Source of the DNA: JBPEWY01 sp965224095
Lineage (GTDB): Bacteria > Bacteroidota > Bacteroidia > Flavobacteriales > Flavobacteriaceae
NCBI GenBank assembly: GCA_965224095.1
Contig: OZ245039.1
Coordinates: forward strand, 3,100,001-3,164,000
Length of the DNA: 64,000 nucleotides
Reading direction: 5' to 3'
Of this stretch, positions 16,224-25,849 are shown one piece after another; positions within the stretch are counted from its first letter, which is position 1, and every line of letters begins with the position of its first letter. The notes under the pieces are model-generated. The model made no database searches and was not told the DNA's origin. It saw nothing but the letters and a program-made list of their open reading frames with translations. Both the position numbers and the translations under genes were made by a program.

Positions 16224-18716
16224 ATGAAGGACTACTTAGCTGTACTTATTTTTTTAATATCCCTAGCGGGCTTTGCTCAAACCAAGGTAAGCGGTATTGT
16301 TGTTGACCAGGACAAAAAGCCGGTAGCCTTTGCCAATGTATTTTTTAAAGACAGTGCCGAGGGCACTATCTCAAACGACGATGGAAGGTTTTATCTGGAA
16401 TCGGATAAAAACTATTCGCATTTAGTGATTTCGTTTGTCGGGTACACCACTGAGGAAATAGAATTGTCTCAACGCGCTACCTATGAGATGGAAATTGTGT
16501 TACAGGAAGGGCAGCAACTTAAGGAAGTTGTGGTGTATTCGGGAAAACAATCTAAAAAAAACAACCCGGCGGTAGAAATCCTTAAAAAAATATGGGCTAA
16601 AAAGCATCAAAACGGAGTTCGAAAGTTTAATCAGTACCAGTTTGATAAATACGAGAAAGTAGAATTCGACCTGAATACCATAGACAGTGCGCTCATTAAA
16701 AAGAAAGTATTCAAGGGCCTGGAATTTATGTTTGAAGATCTTGATACATCCAGAATTACGGGAAAAACCTATCTCCCTATTTTTATTAATGAAGCCTTCT
16801 ACAAGGTGTATGGAGATAACAAAATTAACCAGGAAAAGCAGGAGTTGTTAGGCAACAAAAACTCCGGATTTAGCGGAAATCAAAATATCATCTCCTTTGT
16901 TCAGGACCTGTATGCCGATTATGATATTTACGACAATTATTTAAAATTCTTCGATAAAAGCTTTGTAAGCCCCCTCTCAAAAACAGGTGTTGATACTTAT
17001 AATTATGTTTTAAGCGACAGTGCCTTTATTGATAATAAGTGGTGTTACAACATTGTGTATTATCCCAGGCGAAAAAACGAACTCACTTTTAAAGGAGAAT
17101 TTTGGGTTAACGACAGTACGTATGCCGTAAAAAAAATAGACCTTCAGGTAACTAAAAGTGCCAATATTAACTGGGTTAAGGAAATCTATATAGAACAGGA
17201 GTTCGATGTGCTGAACGATTCTATTTTTCTATTAAAACGAGATTATATGCTAAGCGACTTTAGTTTTAGCAAAAAAGAAAAATCCAGAGGGGTGTATGGC
17301 AAAAGGACCACGGTATTTAACAATTACAAATTCGATGTGGAAAAACCCAAAAAGTTTTATGAAGAACGGGTAGACCCGTATAACCCGCTTATTTACGACC
17401 GGGGTAATGAATTTTGGGAACAGAACAGGCTGGAAGCACTGAACAAGGATGAAAAGGGAATTTATCAGCTTTTAGATACATTAAAAACGGTTCCTAAATT
17501 TAAAAGACTGTATAATACGGTTTCCATATTAGCTTCGGGTTATATAGAATTTGATAAATGGAATATAGATTACGGCCCTATTTACTCTACTTTTGGATTT
17601 AATGATGCCGAAGGTTTCCGCATTCGAACAGGTGCAAGAACCTATTTTGGTCAGAATGACTTGTGGAGGCTGGAAGGGTATATGGCTTATGGTTTTAAAG
17701 ATGATAAGTTTAAATATGGGGTTTCCGGTAAGTTTTTGTTAGACAGGAAAACGCGTTTAATACTTTCGCTTGGCAATCGGAGAGATGTTGAGCAGTTAGG
17801 TGTTAGCCTAACCGCATCAAATGATGTATTGGGCAGGAGTTTTGCTTCGTCCACGTTTTTTTCAGCCGGCGCTAATGATAAGCTTACCAATATCAATCTG
17901 AGTACGGCCAGTGTAAGTGCAGAGTTATTTAAGAATTTCAATTTAAGTTTTGGAAGTACCTACAGAACAATGCGTTCAGCGCTTCCGGAAGCTTTTAGCA
18001 TGGATTATATAAACCCGGATACCCCGGGAGAAATTTCATCAAAAATCAGGCAGTTCGATATGAATTTTGCTGTCGAATACACTCCGAAACGTCAGAATGT
18101 GGGTTATGGCGTGGAACGGAAAACGGCAAACGACGATTATGCCCGGCTCTTTGCCAGCTATACCAAAGGCCTGAAAGGATTTATTGAAAGTGATTTTGAA
18201 TACGAAAAAATTCAGTTTTACTATCGCCAACCCTGGTTGGTAGGTGGTTTCGGAAGATTGTTCAGTACCCTTGAAGTGGGAAAAACCTTTGGTGAGGTTC
18301 CGTTGGGATTATTGAGTGTTATCCCCGGAAATCAAACCTATTTTTCAATATTTAATACGTTTCCCAATCTCGATTTTTACGAATTTGTAACCGATACGTA
18401 TGCTACCTTGCATTTGGAGCATAACTTTAACGGGCGGTTATTTTCCCGTATTCCCGGACTTCGCAAATTAAACCTTAGGGAAATTGTCGGTCTCAGGGGT
18501 GCCTGGGGAGAGATCTCGGATGCTAACGTCATACTGAATGCACCAACAAATATACCTTTAAGAGCGCCGTCGGATAAAGTGTATTGGGAATATTCTTTTG
18601 GGATAGGGAATATTTTTAAGGTTTTTAGAATAGACTTTAATTTTAGAGGGAATTATCTGGATATTCCGGATGCCAGACGATTTAGCGTAACGGGTGCTTT
18701 TGGGTTTTATTTTTAA
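16224..18716 (+). CDS. DUF5686/carboxypeptidase-regulatory-like outer-membrane protein
   Basis: An 830-residue protein with a signal peptide (ends near AGFAQ), a carboxypeptidase-D regulatory-like beta-sandwich at about residues 20-100 (VSGIVVDQDKKPVAFANVFF...EIVLQEGQQL) and a long DUF5686 region that ends in an aromatic, alternating barrel-like stretch with terminal FGFYF. It is probably an outer-membrane beta-barrel protein of unknown function. It resembles TonB-dependent receptors only in the N-terminal domain; I see no TonB box or plug. The ATG at 16224 starts the signal peptide and lies just after the pdhB terminator. Confidence 0.85.
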   Translation: MKDYLAVLIFLISLAGFAQTKVSGIVVDQDKKPVAFANVFFKDSAEGTISNDDGRFYLESDKNYSHLVISFVGYTTEEIELSQRATYEMEIVLQEGQQLKEVVVYSGKQSKKNNPAVEILKKIWAKKHQNGVRKFNQYQFDKYEKVEFDLNTIDSALIKKKVFKGLEFMFEDLDTSRITGKTYLPIFINEAFYKVYGDNKINQEKQELLGNKNSGFSGNQNIISFVQDLYADYDIYDNYLKFFDKSFVSPLSKTGVDTYNYVLSDSAFIDNKWCYNIVYYPRRKNELTFKGEFWVNDSTYAVKKIDLQVTKSANINWVKEIYIEQEFDVLNDSIFLLKRDYMLSDFSFSKKEKSRGVYGKRTTVFNNYKFDVEKPKKFYEERVDPYNPLIYDRGNEFWEQNRLEALNKDEKGIYQLLDTLKTVPKFKRLYNTVSILASGYIEFDKWNIDYGPIYSTFGFNDAEGFRIRTGARTYFGQNDLWRLEGYMAYGFKDDKFKYGVSGKFLLDRKTRLILSLGNRRDVEQLGVSLTASNDVLGRSFASSTFFSAGANDKLTNINLSTASVSAELFKNFNLSFGSTYRTMRSALPEAFSMDYINPDTPGEISSKIRQFDMNFAVEYTPKRQNVGYGVERKTANDDYARLFASYTKGLKGFIESDFEYEKIQFYYRQPWLVGGFGRLFSTLEVGKTFGEVPLGLLSVIPGNQTYFSIFNTFPNLDFYEFVTDTYATLHLEHNFNGRLFSRIPGLRKLNLREIVGLRGAWGEISDANVILNAPTNIPLRAPSDKVYWEYSFGIGNIFKVFRIDFNFRGNYLDIPDARRFSVTGAFGFYF

Positions 18717-18735
18717 TAAAACGCCCTTGTTTTCT

Positions 18736-18764
18736 TTGTATTAGCCCTTTTTTTTATACTTTTG
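18736..18764 (+). promoter_or_regulatory. Promoter of hppA
   Basis: TTG at 18736-18738, 18 bases, then TACTTTTG at 18757-18764, matching the flavobacterial sigma-A consensus. The hppA ATG is 28 bases further on, giving a short leader. Confidence 0.7.
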
Positions 18765-18792
18765 CCACCGCTAAATTATAGACTAGATAACA

Positions 18793-21183
18793 ATGGAATC
18801 AAACACTATTTTCTTGCCGATTATAATGGCAGTTTTAGGCCTTGCATTTATGGTTGTAAAAGCCTTATGGGTTAAAAAACAGGATGCAGGTAACGAAAAA
18901 ATGCAAAGTATTTCTAAAAGTATTAAAGAGGGAGCACTGGCCTTTCTAAATGCTGAATACCGTTTACTTTTAATATTTGTAGCCATTGCTTCTGTGGCTC
19001 TCTTTATAATCTCAAGAATGGTAGATACAACCAGTTGGATGATTGTTCCGGCATTTATTTTCGGCGCTATATTTTCGGCGCTTGCAGGGAATATAGGAAT
19101 GCGAATTGCTACCGAAGCTAATGCCAGGACTGCCCATGCGGCAAGAACCAGTTTGCCGAAGGCTTTAAATGTATCTTTTGGAGGCGGAACCGTAATGGGA
19201 CTTGGAGTTGCAGGTCTTGCCGTTTTAGGATTGAGCTTGTTCTTTATGATTTTTGTAGGACAGTTTATGGGGCAGGAAGGTTCTTTTTATAACAATATGA
19301 CCATGGTACTTGAGGCTCTGGCCGGATTTTCATTAGGTGCTGAGTCCATTGCTCTTTTCGCTCGTGTAGGGGGTGGAATTTATACAAAGGCAGCCGATGT
19401 GGGTGCAGACCTTGTGGGGAAAGTAGAAGCAGGTATTCCTGAAGATGATCCGCGTAACCCGGCAACGATAGCCGATAATGTTGGAGATAATGTGGGTGAC
19501 GTAGCCGGAATGGGTGCGGATTTGTTTGGTTCATATGTTGCTACGGTTTTGGCAGCTATGGTACTGGGAAATTATGTGATTCGAGATATGTCGGCTACCA
19601 CACAGTTTACAGACGCTTTTAATGGAATGGGACCTATATTATTGCCCATCGTAATAGCAGGTGTTGGAATACTGGCTTCCATCGTGGGGACATTCCTTGT
19701 AAAAATAAAAAATAACGATGCCAAAGAGGCTCAGGTTCAAAAGGCTTTGGATACCGGAAACTGGGTTGCCATTCTTATCACTGCAATAGCCGGATGGTTT
19801 TTAATTCAGTGGATGCTCCCGGAAACCATGTCTATGAAATTCTTTGGAGAAGGTGTTAAAGAAATACCTTCAAGACATGTTTTTTATGCAACCTTAATCG
19901 GATTGGCTGTAGGTGCTTTGATATCTGTGGTAACGGCGTATTATACGAGTCTTGGTAAAAAACCGGTTTTAGATATCGTACAGAATAGTTCAACAGGAGC
20001 TGCAACGAATATCATTGCTGGTTTAGCCGTAGGGATGAAATCTACATTCCTTTCGGTACTATTATTTGCTGCAGCTATTTATGGTTCCTACGCTTTGGCC
20101 GGATTTTACGGAGTGGCTCTGGCTGCCTCGGCAATGATGGCTACCACCGCCATGCAGTTGGCTATCGATGCGTTTGGTCCTATTGCTGACAATGCAGGGG
20201 GTGTAGCTGAAATGAGTGAATTACCTGATGAGGTACGAGGGCGTACGGATATTCTTGATTCGGTTGGAAATACCACAGCGGCCGTTGGGAAAGGATTTGC
20301 TATTGCATCAGCGGCTTTAACGGCACTGGCCTTATTTGCGGCATATGTAACCTTTACCGGTATTGATGGGATTAATATTTTTAGAGCCGATGTATTGGCA
20401 GCATTATTTGTTGGAGGAATGATTCCCGTAGTGTTTTCTGCTTTGGCCATGCAATCGGTTGGAAAGGCCGCTATGCAGATGGTACAGGAAGTACGTCGTC
20501 AGTTTAAAGAAATTCCGGGAATCCTGGAAGGAACAGGTAATCCAGAATATGGAAAATGTGTTGAGATTTCAACAAAAGCCGCATTAAGAGAAATGCTAAT
20601 CCCCGGATTGATTACCATTATTACACCTATAATTATAGGATTGGTTTTTGGTGCTGAGCCTCTGGGAGGATATATGGCCGGTGTATGTGTGAGTGGTGTA
20701 ATGTGGGCTATTTTTCAAAACAATGCCGGAGGCGCATGGGACAATGCTAAAAAATCGTTCGAAGCAGGTGTTGAAATCGACGGAGAAATGACTTATAAAG
20801 GTTCTGATGCTCACAAGGCAGCTGTAACAGGCGATACCGTTGGAGATCCGTTTAAAGATACTTCCGGGCCTTCTATGAATATTTTAATTAAATTGACCTG
20901 TTTGGTCGGTTTGGTAATTGCTCCTATCCTGGGCGGACACGATGCTCATAGCAATATAAAACACGAAACTATTACCGTGGTTGAAGATGAGTCGATGACG
21001 GAAGGGATTAAAAATATCTCAAAGGAAACCATTGTTGAGATCGTGAAAAATGAAGATGGAAGCGCCAAGGCCATCGTAGTAACTGAAACCATTGAAAATG
21101 GAGAAAAAGTTACTCAGGAAAGAGTTGTGGAAGGTGCTTCGGTTGAAGAGGTAAAGAGAAAAGTAAAAAGGTTAGCTCAATAG
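18793..21183 (+). CDS. hppA: Membrane-bound ion-translocating pyrophosphatase
   Basis: Integral inner-membrane pump that couples pyrophosphate hydrolysis to H+ or Na+ export. The 796-residue protein has about 16 hydrophobic segments, the substrate-binding DVGADLVGKVEAGIPEDDPRN and DNVGDNVGDVAGMGADLFGSY, and EYGKCVEISTKAAL. At the known K+-dependence position it has GNTTAA (Ala rather than Lys), the K+-dependent type; in Bacteroidota these are often Na+ pumps, but the ion cannot be settled from motifs. Beyond the last membrane helix (ILGGHDAH) there is a hydrophilic tail of about 75 residues rich in Glu, Val and Thr that is not part of the standard fold. Confidence 0.96.
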   Translation: MESNTIFLPIIMAVLGLAFMVVKALWVKKQDAGNEKMQSISKSIKEGALAFLNAEYRLLLIFVAIASVALFIISRMVDTTSWMIVPAFIFGAIFSALAGNIGMRIATEANARTAHAARTSLPKALNVSFGGGTVMGLGVAGLAVLGLSLFFMIFVGQFMGQEGSFYNNMTMVLEALAGFSLGAESIALFARVGGGIYTKAADVGADLVGKVEAGIPEDDPRNPATIADNVGDNVGDVAGMGADLFGSYVATVLAAMVLGNYVIRDMSATTQFTDAFNGMGPILLPIVIAGVGILASIVGTFLVKIKNNDAKEAQVQKALDTGNWVAILITAIAGWFLIQWMLPETMSMKFFGEGVKEIPSRHVFYATLIGLAVGALISVVTAYYTSLGKKPVLDIVQNSSTGAATNIIAGLAVGMKSTFLSVLLFAAAIYGSYALAGFYGVALAASAMMATTAMQLAIDAFGPIADNAGGVAEMSELPDEVRGRTDILDSVGNTTAAVGKGFAIASAALTALALFAAYVTFTGIDGINIFRADVLAALFVGGMIPVVFSALAMQSVGKAAMQMVQEVRRQFKEIPGILEGTGNPEYGKCVEISTKAALREMLIPGLITIITPIIIGLVFGAEPLGGYMAGVCVSGVMWAIFQNNAGGAWDNAKKSFEAGVEIDGEMTYKGSDAHKAAVTGDTVGDPFKDTSGPSMNILIKLTCLVGLVIAPILGGHDAHSNIKHETITVVEDESMTEGIKNISKETIVEIVKNEDGSAKAIVVTETIENGEKVTQERVVEGASVEEVKRKVKRLAQ

Positions 21184-21209
21184 GCCTTTTAAAATTATAT
21201 AGAACAAAA

Positions 21210-21236
21210 AACCACGCTTTCCGCGTGGTTTTTTAT
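21210..21236. terminator. Bidirectional terminator between hppA and the dNK gene
   Basis: Stem ACCACGC / GCGTGGT (21211-21217 with 21223-21229), A-rich before and T-rich after. It can end both convergent transcripts. Confidence 0.88.
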
Positions 21237-21257
21237 TTAGAGGTTTCTACATATGTT

Positions 21258-21872
21258 TTAAAACAATCCGTGAATTTCAGCATCGACACGGTTAATAATT
21301 TCTCCTAAATCTTCCGGATTATCTACAAAATTAATATTGTCAACATCGATTACCAGAAGCTTCCCTTTTTCATACCCGTGTATCCATGCTTCATAACGTT
21401 CGTTCAGCCGGCTTAAATAATCAATAGATATTGAATTTTCATAATCGCGGCCACGGCGGTGAATTTGGTTTACGAGGTTAGGAATGGAACTTCTCAGGTA
21501 AATAAGAAGATCAGGAGCCTGAACCAGGCTTTCCATTAAATCAAACAAGGATTTGTAATTATTAAAATCTCTGTTGGTCATCAGCCCCATGGCATGTAAG
21601 TTGGGAGCAAAAATATGAGCATCCTCGTAAATAGTTCGGTCCTGAATTACTTTCTTACCGCTTTCCCGTATTTGCAGAATTTGTCTGAATCTGCTATTCA
21701 GAAAGTAAATTTGCAGATTAAAACTCCATCGTTCCATTTGGGTATAAAAATCGTCGAGGTACGGATTGTCAACAACGTCTTCAAAGTGAGCTTCCCATTT
21801 GTAATGCTTGGATAGAAGTTTGGTTAAGGTAGTTTTTCCAGCGCCAATGTTTCCGGCAATTGCAACGTGCAT
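21258..21872 (-). CDS. Deoxynucleoside kinase
   Basis: A 204-residue kinase of the dCK/dGK family that phosphorylates salvaged deoxynucleosides. It has the P-loop GNIGAGKTT (residues 7-15), the FEDVVDNPYLDDFY region for the substrate Glu, IQDRTIYEDAHIFA with the DR(T/S) motif and the LID-like RRGRDYE. Which base it prefers cannot be told by eye. It is the last gene after a histidine kinase, response regulator and hypothetical gene, 3 bases after the latter's stop. Confidence 0.93.
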   Translation of the reverse strand: MHVAIAGNIGAGKTTLTKLLSKHYKWEAHFEDVVDNPYLDDFYTQMERWSFNLQIYFLNSRFRQILQIRESGKKVIQDRTIYEDAHIFAPNLHAMGLMTNRDFNNYKSLFDLMESLVQAPDLLIYLRSSIPNLVNQIHRRGRDYENSISIDYLSRLNERYEAWIHGYEKGKLLVIDVDNINFVDNPEDLGEIINRVDAEIHGLF

Positions 21873-21875
21873 TTC

Positions 21876-22670
21876 TTAGTTATTTTTTGTGGTTTGTAGT
21901 TGAAATTGGTGTAAAATTTCAGCATCGTAAATATACAAGTTCTCATCGTTTAGATAAAACTCTTTTATCTGAATATCGGGTATTTGTATCGGGATTATCG
22001 CCGAGCCGTATTTCGACAAATAAAAAAGCCGGTTTTCTCTTTTGAGAATTACAATGCCGTGATGTTGTGTGATAGCGTCAAAACCGGGGGCACTGATTTT
22101 TCGTATAAGCCCGCCATAACTGTTGTATTCCAATAATTCATCAGGGGTAAGCACCCAGCAGAAATTATAGTTACTGGCCACATCGATCACGACCTGGTCA
22201 AAAGGTTGCCCTATTTTAGAGGAAACACGTGTGCGATAATTAAATAACTCCATTTGTTGCTTTTCGGCATCAAGGATCCAAAAGTGATTATTTATAGCCA
22301 GGGAAACATGTTGTAAATTTTTAAACGGAACGGTCCTGTTGAAATCGATTTTCAGTATTTCATTAAGTGTATTGTCTAATAAGACCACCTGGTTCATCTC
22401 TTTGTAAAAAAGTAAAAGTTCCAGCGGGTTTAACAGATCAATAAAACCGGGTTCTGCCTGAAGAATACTGGCATAGCTAAATTCTGTACTGTCTTTAACC
22501 TTATAAACCTGATAACTTCCGGTATAATACTGAAAACCAAAATCATCAACTCCCGCAAAACGATCCGCTTTCAGAGGCGTTTTTTTGATAAGCGAGACCG
22601 CAATAGAGTCTTGCGCGATTGCCGTGATATAAAACCCAAAGCAATAAAGAAGAACCAGCCCTTTTAACAT
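21876..22670 (-). CDS. Hypothetical exported protein
   Basis: A 264-residue protein that I do not recognise. The N terminus is a signal peptide (LLYCFGFYITAIAQ). The rest shows repeated short blocks of hydrophobic strands and turns, for example FLDLLNPLELLLFYKEMNQ-like segments alternating with NHFWILDAE and RLFYLSKYG, which could be a small beta-propeller. It lies 30 bases after the response regulator and 3 bases before the deoxynucleoside kinase, so it is probably cotranscribed with both. Confidence 0.7.
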   Translation of the reverse strand: MLKGLVLLYCFGFYITAIAQDSIAVSLIKKTPLKADRFAGVDDFGFQYYTGSYQVYKVKDSTEFSYASILQAEPGFIDLLNPLELLLFYKEMNQVVLLDNTLNEILKIDFNRTVPFKNLQHVSLAINNHFWILDAEKQQMELFNYRTRVSSKIGQPFDQVVIDVASNYNFCWVLTPDELLEYNSYGGLIRKISAPGFDAITQHHGIVILKRENRLFYLSKYGSAIIPIQIPDIQIKEFYLNDENLYIYDAEILHQFQLQTTKNN

Positions 22671-22700
22671 AGGAGGTAAAGTACAAAATTTAAACGAACC

Positions 22701-23384
22701 TTAACAAATTAACTTGTATCCGAACCCTCTGATATTTATAATTTGGATGTTTTTGTCTTTGTTTAGTTTTTTTCGAAGTTTTGAGATAAAAACATCCATA
22801 CTCCTGGCACTGAAAAAATCATCATCGCCCCAAAGCTTTTTTAAGATATAAGAACGATCCAGGATTTCATTTTTATTCGCTACGAGATAGTTTAACAATT
22901 CTGCTTCCCTATGTGTGAGAGATTCTGTGCGATTGTTAATGGTCAGGGTTTGCTTTGTATAATTAAAATGATAAAGCCCGACAGCAGCTATCTGCGATTT
23001 ATTATTTTTGTCAAACCTGCCCAATAAAGCGTGAATTCTCACGATAAGCTCCTCCATACTAAAGGGCTTTTTAAGATAGTCGTTTCCTCCGTGTTGAAAC
23101 CCTTCAACCACATCTTTGACCTGCGATTTGGCGGTTAAAAAAATAATGGGAATGGTTTTGTTTTCCATACGGATATCTTTGGCCAAAGCAAAACCGTCTT
23201 TTTTGGGCATCATAACATCTAAAACAAGTAGTTCCGGTTTTTCCCTGTGGTATTGGTCTAAAGCCTCCTCGCCGTTTTTGCAGAAAACAACCTGAAAATT
23301 TCGGGTTTCCAGGCTTTCTTTAATAATTTGCCCCAAAGCGGGTTCGTCTTCTGCCAGTAGTATTTTAATGGTATTCTCGCTCAT
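22701..23384 (-). CDS. OmpR-family response regulator
   Basis: A 227-residue DNA-binding response regulator. The receiver domain (residues 6-120) has the acidic pocket AEDE, the phosphoacceptor in LLVLDVMMP (Asp56) and the FLTAK and DYLKKPF switch residues. The C-terminal winged helix (about 130-227) has LTHREAELLNYLVANKNEILDRSYILKKLWG and a recognition helix in ARSMDVFISKLRKKL. It overlaps its histidine kinase gene by 4 bases. OmpR-type proteins bind tandem repeats spaced about 10 bases; such repeats lie upstream of both GLPGLI genes (24879-24904 and 29413-29440). Confidence 0.93.
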   Translation of the reverse strand: MSENTIKILLAEDEPALGQIIKESLETRNFQVVFCKNGEEALDQYHREKPELLVLDVMMPKKDGFALAKDIRMENKTIPIIFLTAKSQVKDVVEGFQHGGNDYLKKPFSMEELIVRIHALLGRFDKNNKSQIAAVGLYHFNYTKQTLTINNRTESLTHREAELLNYLVANKNEILDRSYILKKLWGDDDFFSARSMDVFISKLRKKLNKDKNIQIINIRGFGYKLIC

Positions 23385-24838
23385 AGACGCATTTTAAATA
23401 CAGTATTGTTTTTCGAACGAACCAGCGTAATCTGTCCTCCGTGTTTTTCTACGATTTTTTTTGTGTAATAAAGCCCTATACCAAAACCTTTAACATCATG
23501 CTGATTTCCGGTAGGAACCCTGTAAAATTTATCAAAAATTTTATGCTCCTGAGTTCTGTCAATATACCCTCCGTTATCAGCAACACTGATTTCCACAGAA
23601 TCTAACATGCTGTTCAGGTTTACCTGAATGATATTGCCACCGTATTTAATAGCATTATCAATAAGATTCCCGATCGCATTTTCCAAATGAAATTGATCGG
23701 CTTCCCAGTTGAGTTGTTTTACATTGGCTGTAAATTGCAAGGTTTTGGCATCGGTGAGTACACGATACTTGTCTACTGCATTTTTTACAAGAAAAACAAG
23801 GTCTACGGTTTCTTTTTTTAACAGTAGTTTGTCGCTGTCAAGCGTAGCGGTTTCCAGGAGTTTTTCAACCATAAGGTGGAGCTTTTCCAGTTGTTGCTCC
23901 GAGATGTTTAAATACTTTTTTGTTTTTACAGGATCATTGAGTTCATTAAAATTTCTAATGCCTTCAATAGCGGTAGAAACAGTGGCAATAGGGGTTTTAA
24001 ATTCGTGGGTGATATTACTTATCAGATCATTTTTAATTTCAGCGAGTTCTTTTTGTTTTTTAATGATATGAAGTAAATATAACAGGCAGGCTATAATACA
24101 TCCGGAAAGCAGAAATGATAATAAAATACCGGTCAGACTCCTCTTTAAAATAGCCAGTGTGGGATTGGAGAAAACGAGCTGAATTTTTTCTCCGTTTGAA
24201 AGATATGTGGATTTGGAAAAAGTACTCAGATCATATGTTTTGTTATGCGTGTTAAAGCGGTTAAGAATAGAATCGTTGGCACTTAAATGCTCCATGCCAT
24301 ACTGTAAGTTCAGGTTTTTTCGGGTTAGTTCGGCGGTAAAACGATCATTGAGTTTCTCAAAATCGATGGTATCGCGAATAAGTGAAATAATCAGTTTGTT
24401 TGCCAGCGTTTTTATACCCTGAATACTATCTGCTGCTTTTCTGCCTCTTAAAACCGATACCGAAGTTACTTCGCCTGACCGCATAGCTGTAAATCCTTTT
24501 CCTGAATCAAGTATTTGAGTAAACCCATTTACGCGATCCGGGATATTCACTGTGTCCGATTCAATTTGTATAAACATCGAATCAATCCGGGAATGATTCC
24601 AAACACCATTCTGATGCACACTATCGGTCGAGCTGCCAATGATGGCAAACATATCGGTTTTTGCCAGCTCGGAATAATACGCTTCCACCCCGTTGTCCAG
24701 GCTTATCTGGACCTCGTTAATTAAGCGCTTTTTATTCACATTATAGTTCTGAACGTTCCAATATACCTGTATTACTACGGTAACGATAATGGTAAACAGA
24801 ATAAAGTAAAAAATTGTTTTATAATGACCGGTTTTCAC
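23381..24838 (-). CDS. Sensor histidine kinase
   Basis: A 485-residue membrane kinase. Transmembrane helices at about residues 9-27 and 232-259 enclose a periplasmic sensor of about 200 residues with no named fold. The dimerisation helix carries SNITHEFKTPIATV with His278, and the ATPase domain has NLIDNAIKYGG, VADNGGYI and KGFGIGLYYTKKIVEKHGG. It is the partner of the OmpR-type regulator that overlaps its end. Its start faces the GLPGLI gene across 124 bases that contain three GTTAAC repeats, so self-regulation is likely. Confidence 0.93.
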   Translation of the reverse strand: MKTGHYKTIFYFILFTIIVTVVIQVYWNVQNYNVNKKRLINEVQISLDNGVEAYYSELAKTDMFAIIGSSTDSVHQNGVWNHSRIDSMFIQIESDTVNIPDRVNGFTQILDSGKGFTAMRSGEVTSVSVLRGRKAADSIQGIKTLANKLIISLIRDTIDFEKLNDRFTAELTRKNLNLQYGMEHLSANDSILNRFNTHNKTYDLSTFSKSTYLSNGEKIQLVFSNPTLAILKRSLTGILLSFLLSGCIIACLLYLLHIIKKQKELAEIKNDLISNITHEFKTPIATVSTAIEGIRNFNELNDPVKTKKYLNISEQQLEKLHLMVEKLLETATLDSDKLLLKKETVDLVFLVKNAVDKYRVLTDAKTLQFTANVKQLNWEADQFHLENAIGNLIDNAIKYGGNIIQVNLNSMLDSVEISVADNGGYIDRTQEHKIFDKFYRVPTGNQHDVKGFGIGLYYTKKIVEKHGGQITLVRSKNNTVFKMRL

Positions 24839-24878
24839 AATTCAAAAATAATTACAAAATATGGCATTTTCCTATTCA

Positions 24879-24904
24879 GTTAACACACGTTAACACTGGT
24901 TAAC
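24879..24904. promoter_or_regulatory. Three GTTAAC repeats at exact 10-bp spacing (putative response-regulator site)
   Basis: GTTAAC occurs at 24879, 24889 and 24899, one helical turn apart, in the gap between the divergent histidine kinase and GLPGLI genes. OmpR-family regulators bind such phased direct repeats. A related phased pair is found before the second GLPGLI gene at 29413. Confidence 0.6.
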
Positions 24905-24962
24905 CTTAATCCTTGGTATTCTGTTACAACTTTGTAGAAAGAACCAGATAAAATTCAATCAT

Positions 24963-25808
24963 ATGAAAGCAGTAGTGCAACTTACAATTTTCGCAACTTT
25001 ATTGGTAATAAATGCGATGCGGTCTCAGGATTTTAAAGGAGTGGCTACCTATAAAACGGCAACCAGTATATCCATAACAATGGACAGTACAAAAGTGGAT
25101 AACGCAGAACAGGAGCGAATGAACGCAATGATACGTAAAGCGATGCAAAAAGAATTCGAATTAAAGTTCAATAAAGAAGCTTCGTCGTGGAAAGAAGTAG
25201 AAAGCCTTGGTGATGCGTCTCCGGATACAGGTGTTCGAATTGTGGCTATCGGATCGGGCAGCGGGGGTGTATTATATAAAAATACCAAAGACAAAATATT
25301 CAGAGAATCAGCCGATGTGTTCGGAAAACAATTTCTTATTAAAGACGAGTTGGAGGGTTTTGACTGGAAGCTTGAAAATGAAACCAAACAAATAGGGCAA
25401 TATACCTGTTATAAGGCTACGGCAACTAGAGAGATTACCGTAAGAACCATGTCATCTATAAATAAAGGAGATGATGGTGATAAAGACAAAAAAGAAGAGA
25501 CCAAAACACAGACCATTACAGCGTGGTATACACCACAGATACCTGTGAGTCACGGACCCGATGAGTATTGGGGGTTGCCCGGGCTTATTTTGGAGGTAAG
25601 CAATGGGAGCAGGGTGATGATCTGTAATAAGATCGTTCTTAATCCCAAGGATGAAATCCAGCTTGAAATCCCGGACAAGGGGAAGGAAGTAAACCGGGAG
25701 GCCTATCGAAAAATCCTCGATGAAAAAATGGAAGAAATGAATAAAATGTACAAAGGCGGCAGAAAGAAAACCGACGGAAATAGCATTAGTATTCAAATAG
25801 GAGGATAA
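24963..25808 (+). CDS. GLPGLI family protein (copy 1)
   Basis: A 281-residue exported protein with a signal peptide (ends near NAMRSQ) and the family signature WGLPGLILEV near residue 205, preceded by the conserved AWYTPQIPVSHGP. The function of this Bacteroidota-only family is unknown. GLPGLI genes often stand next to a TonB-receptor-like outer-membrane gene, as here, 41 bases downstream. It is divergent from a two-component system. A second copy lies at 29483; both share the KxIGQYxCYKA-like core. Confidence 0.9.
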   Translation: MKAVVQLTIFATLLVINAMRSQDFKGVATYKTATSISITMDSTKVDNAEQERMNAMIRKAMQKEFELKFNKEASSWKEVESLGDASPDTGVRIVAIGSGSGGVLYKNTKDKIFRESADVFGKQFLIKDELEGFDWKLENETKQIGQYTCYKATATREITVRTMSSINKGDDGDKDKKEETKTQTITAWYTPQIPVSHGPDEYWGLPGLILEVSNGSRVMICNKIVLNPKDEIQLEIPDKGKEVNREAYRKILDEKMEEMNKMYKGGRKKTDGNSISIQIGG

Positions 25809-25849
25809 AGGAATAACGCATCGGTAATAAATCCACAATCAATCAAAGA

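Noticed and set aside
19265..20814. Several open frames antisense to hppA
   Set aside because: They are shadows of the conserved, low-complexity membrane gene and have no independent support.
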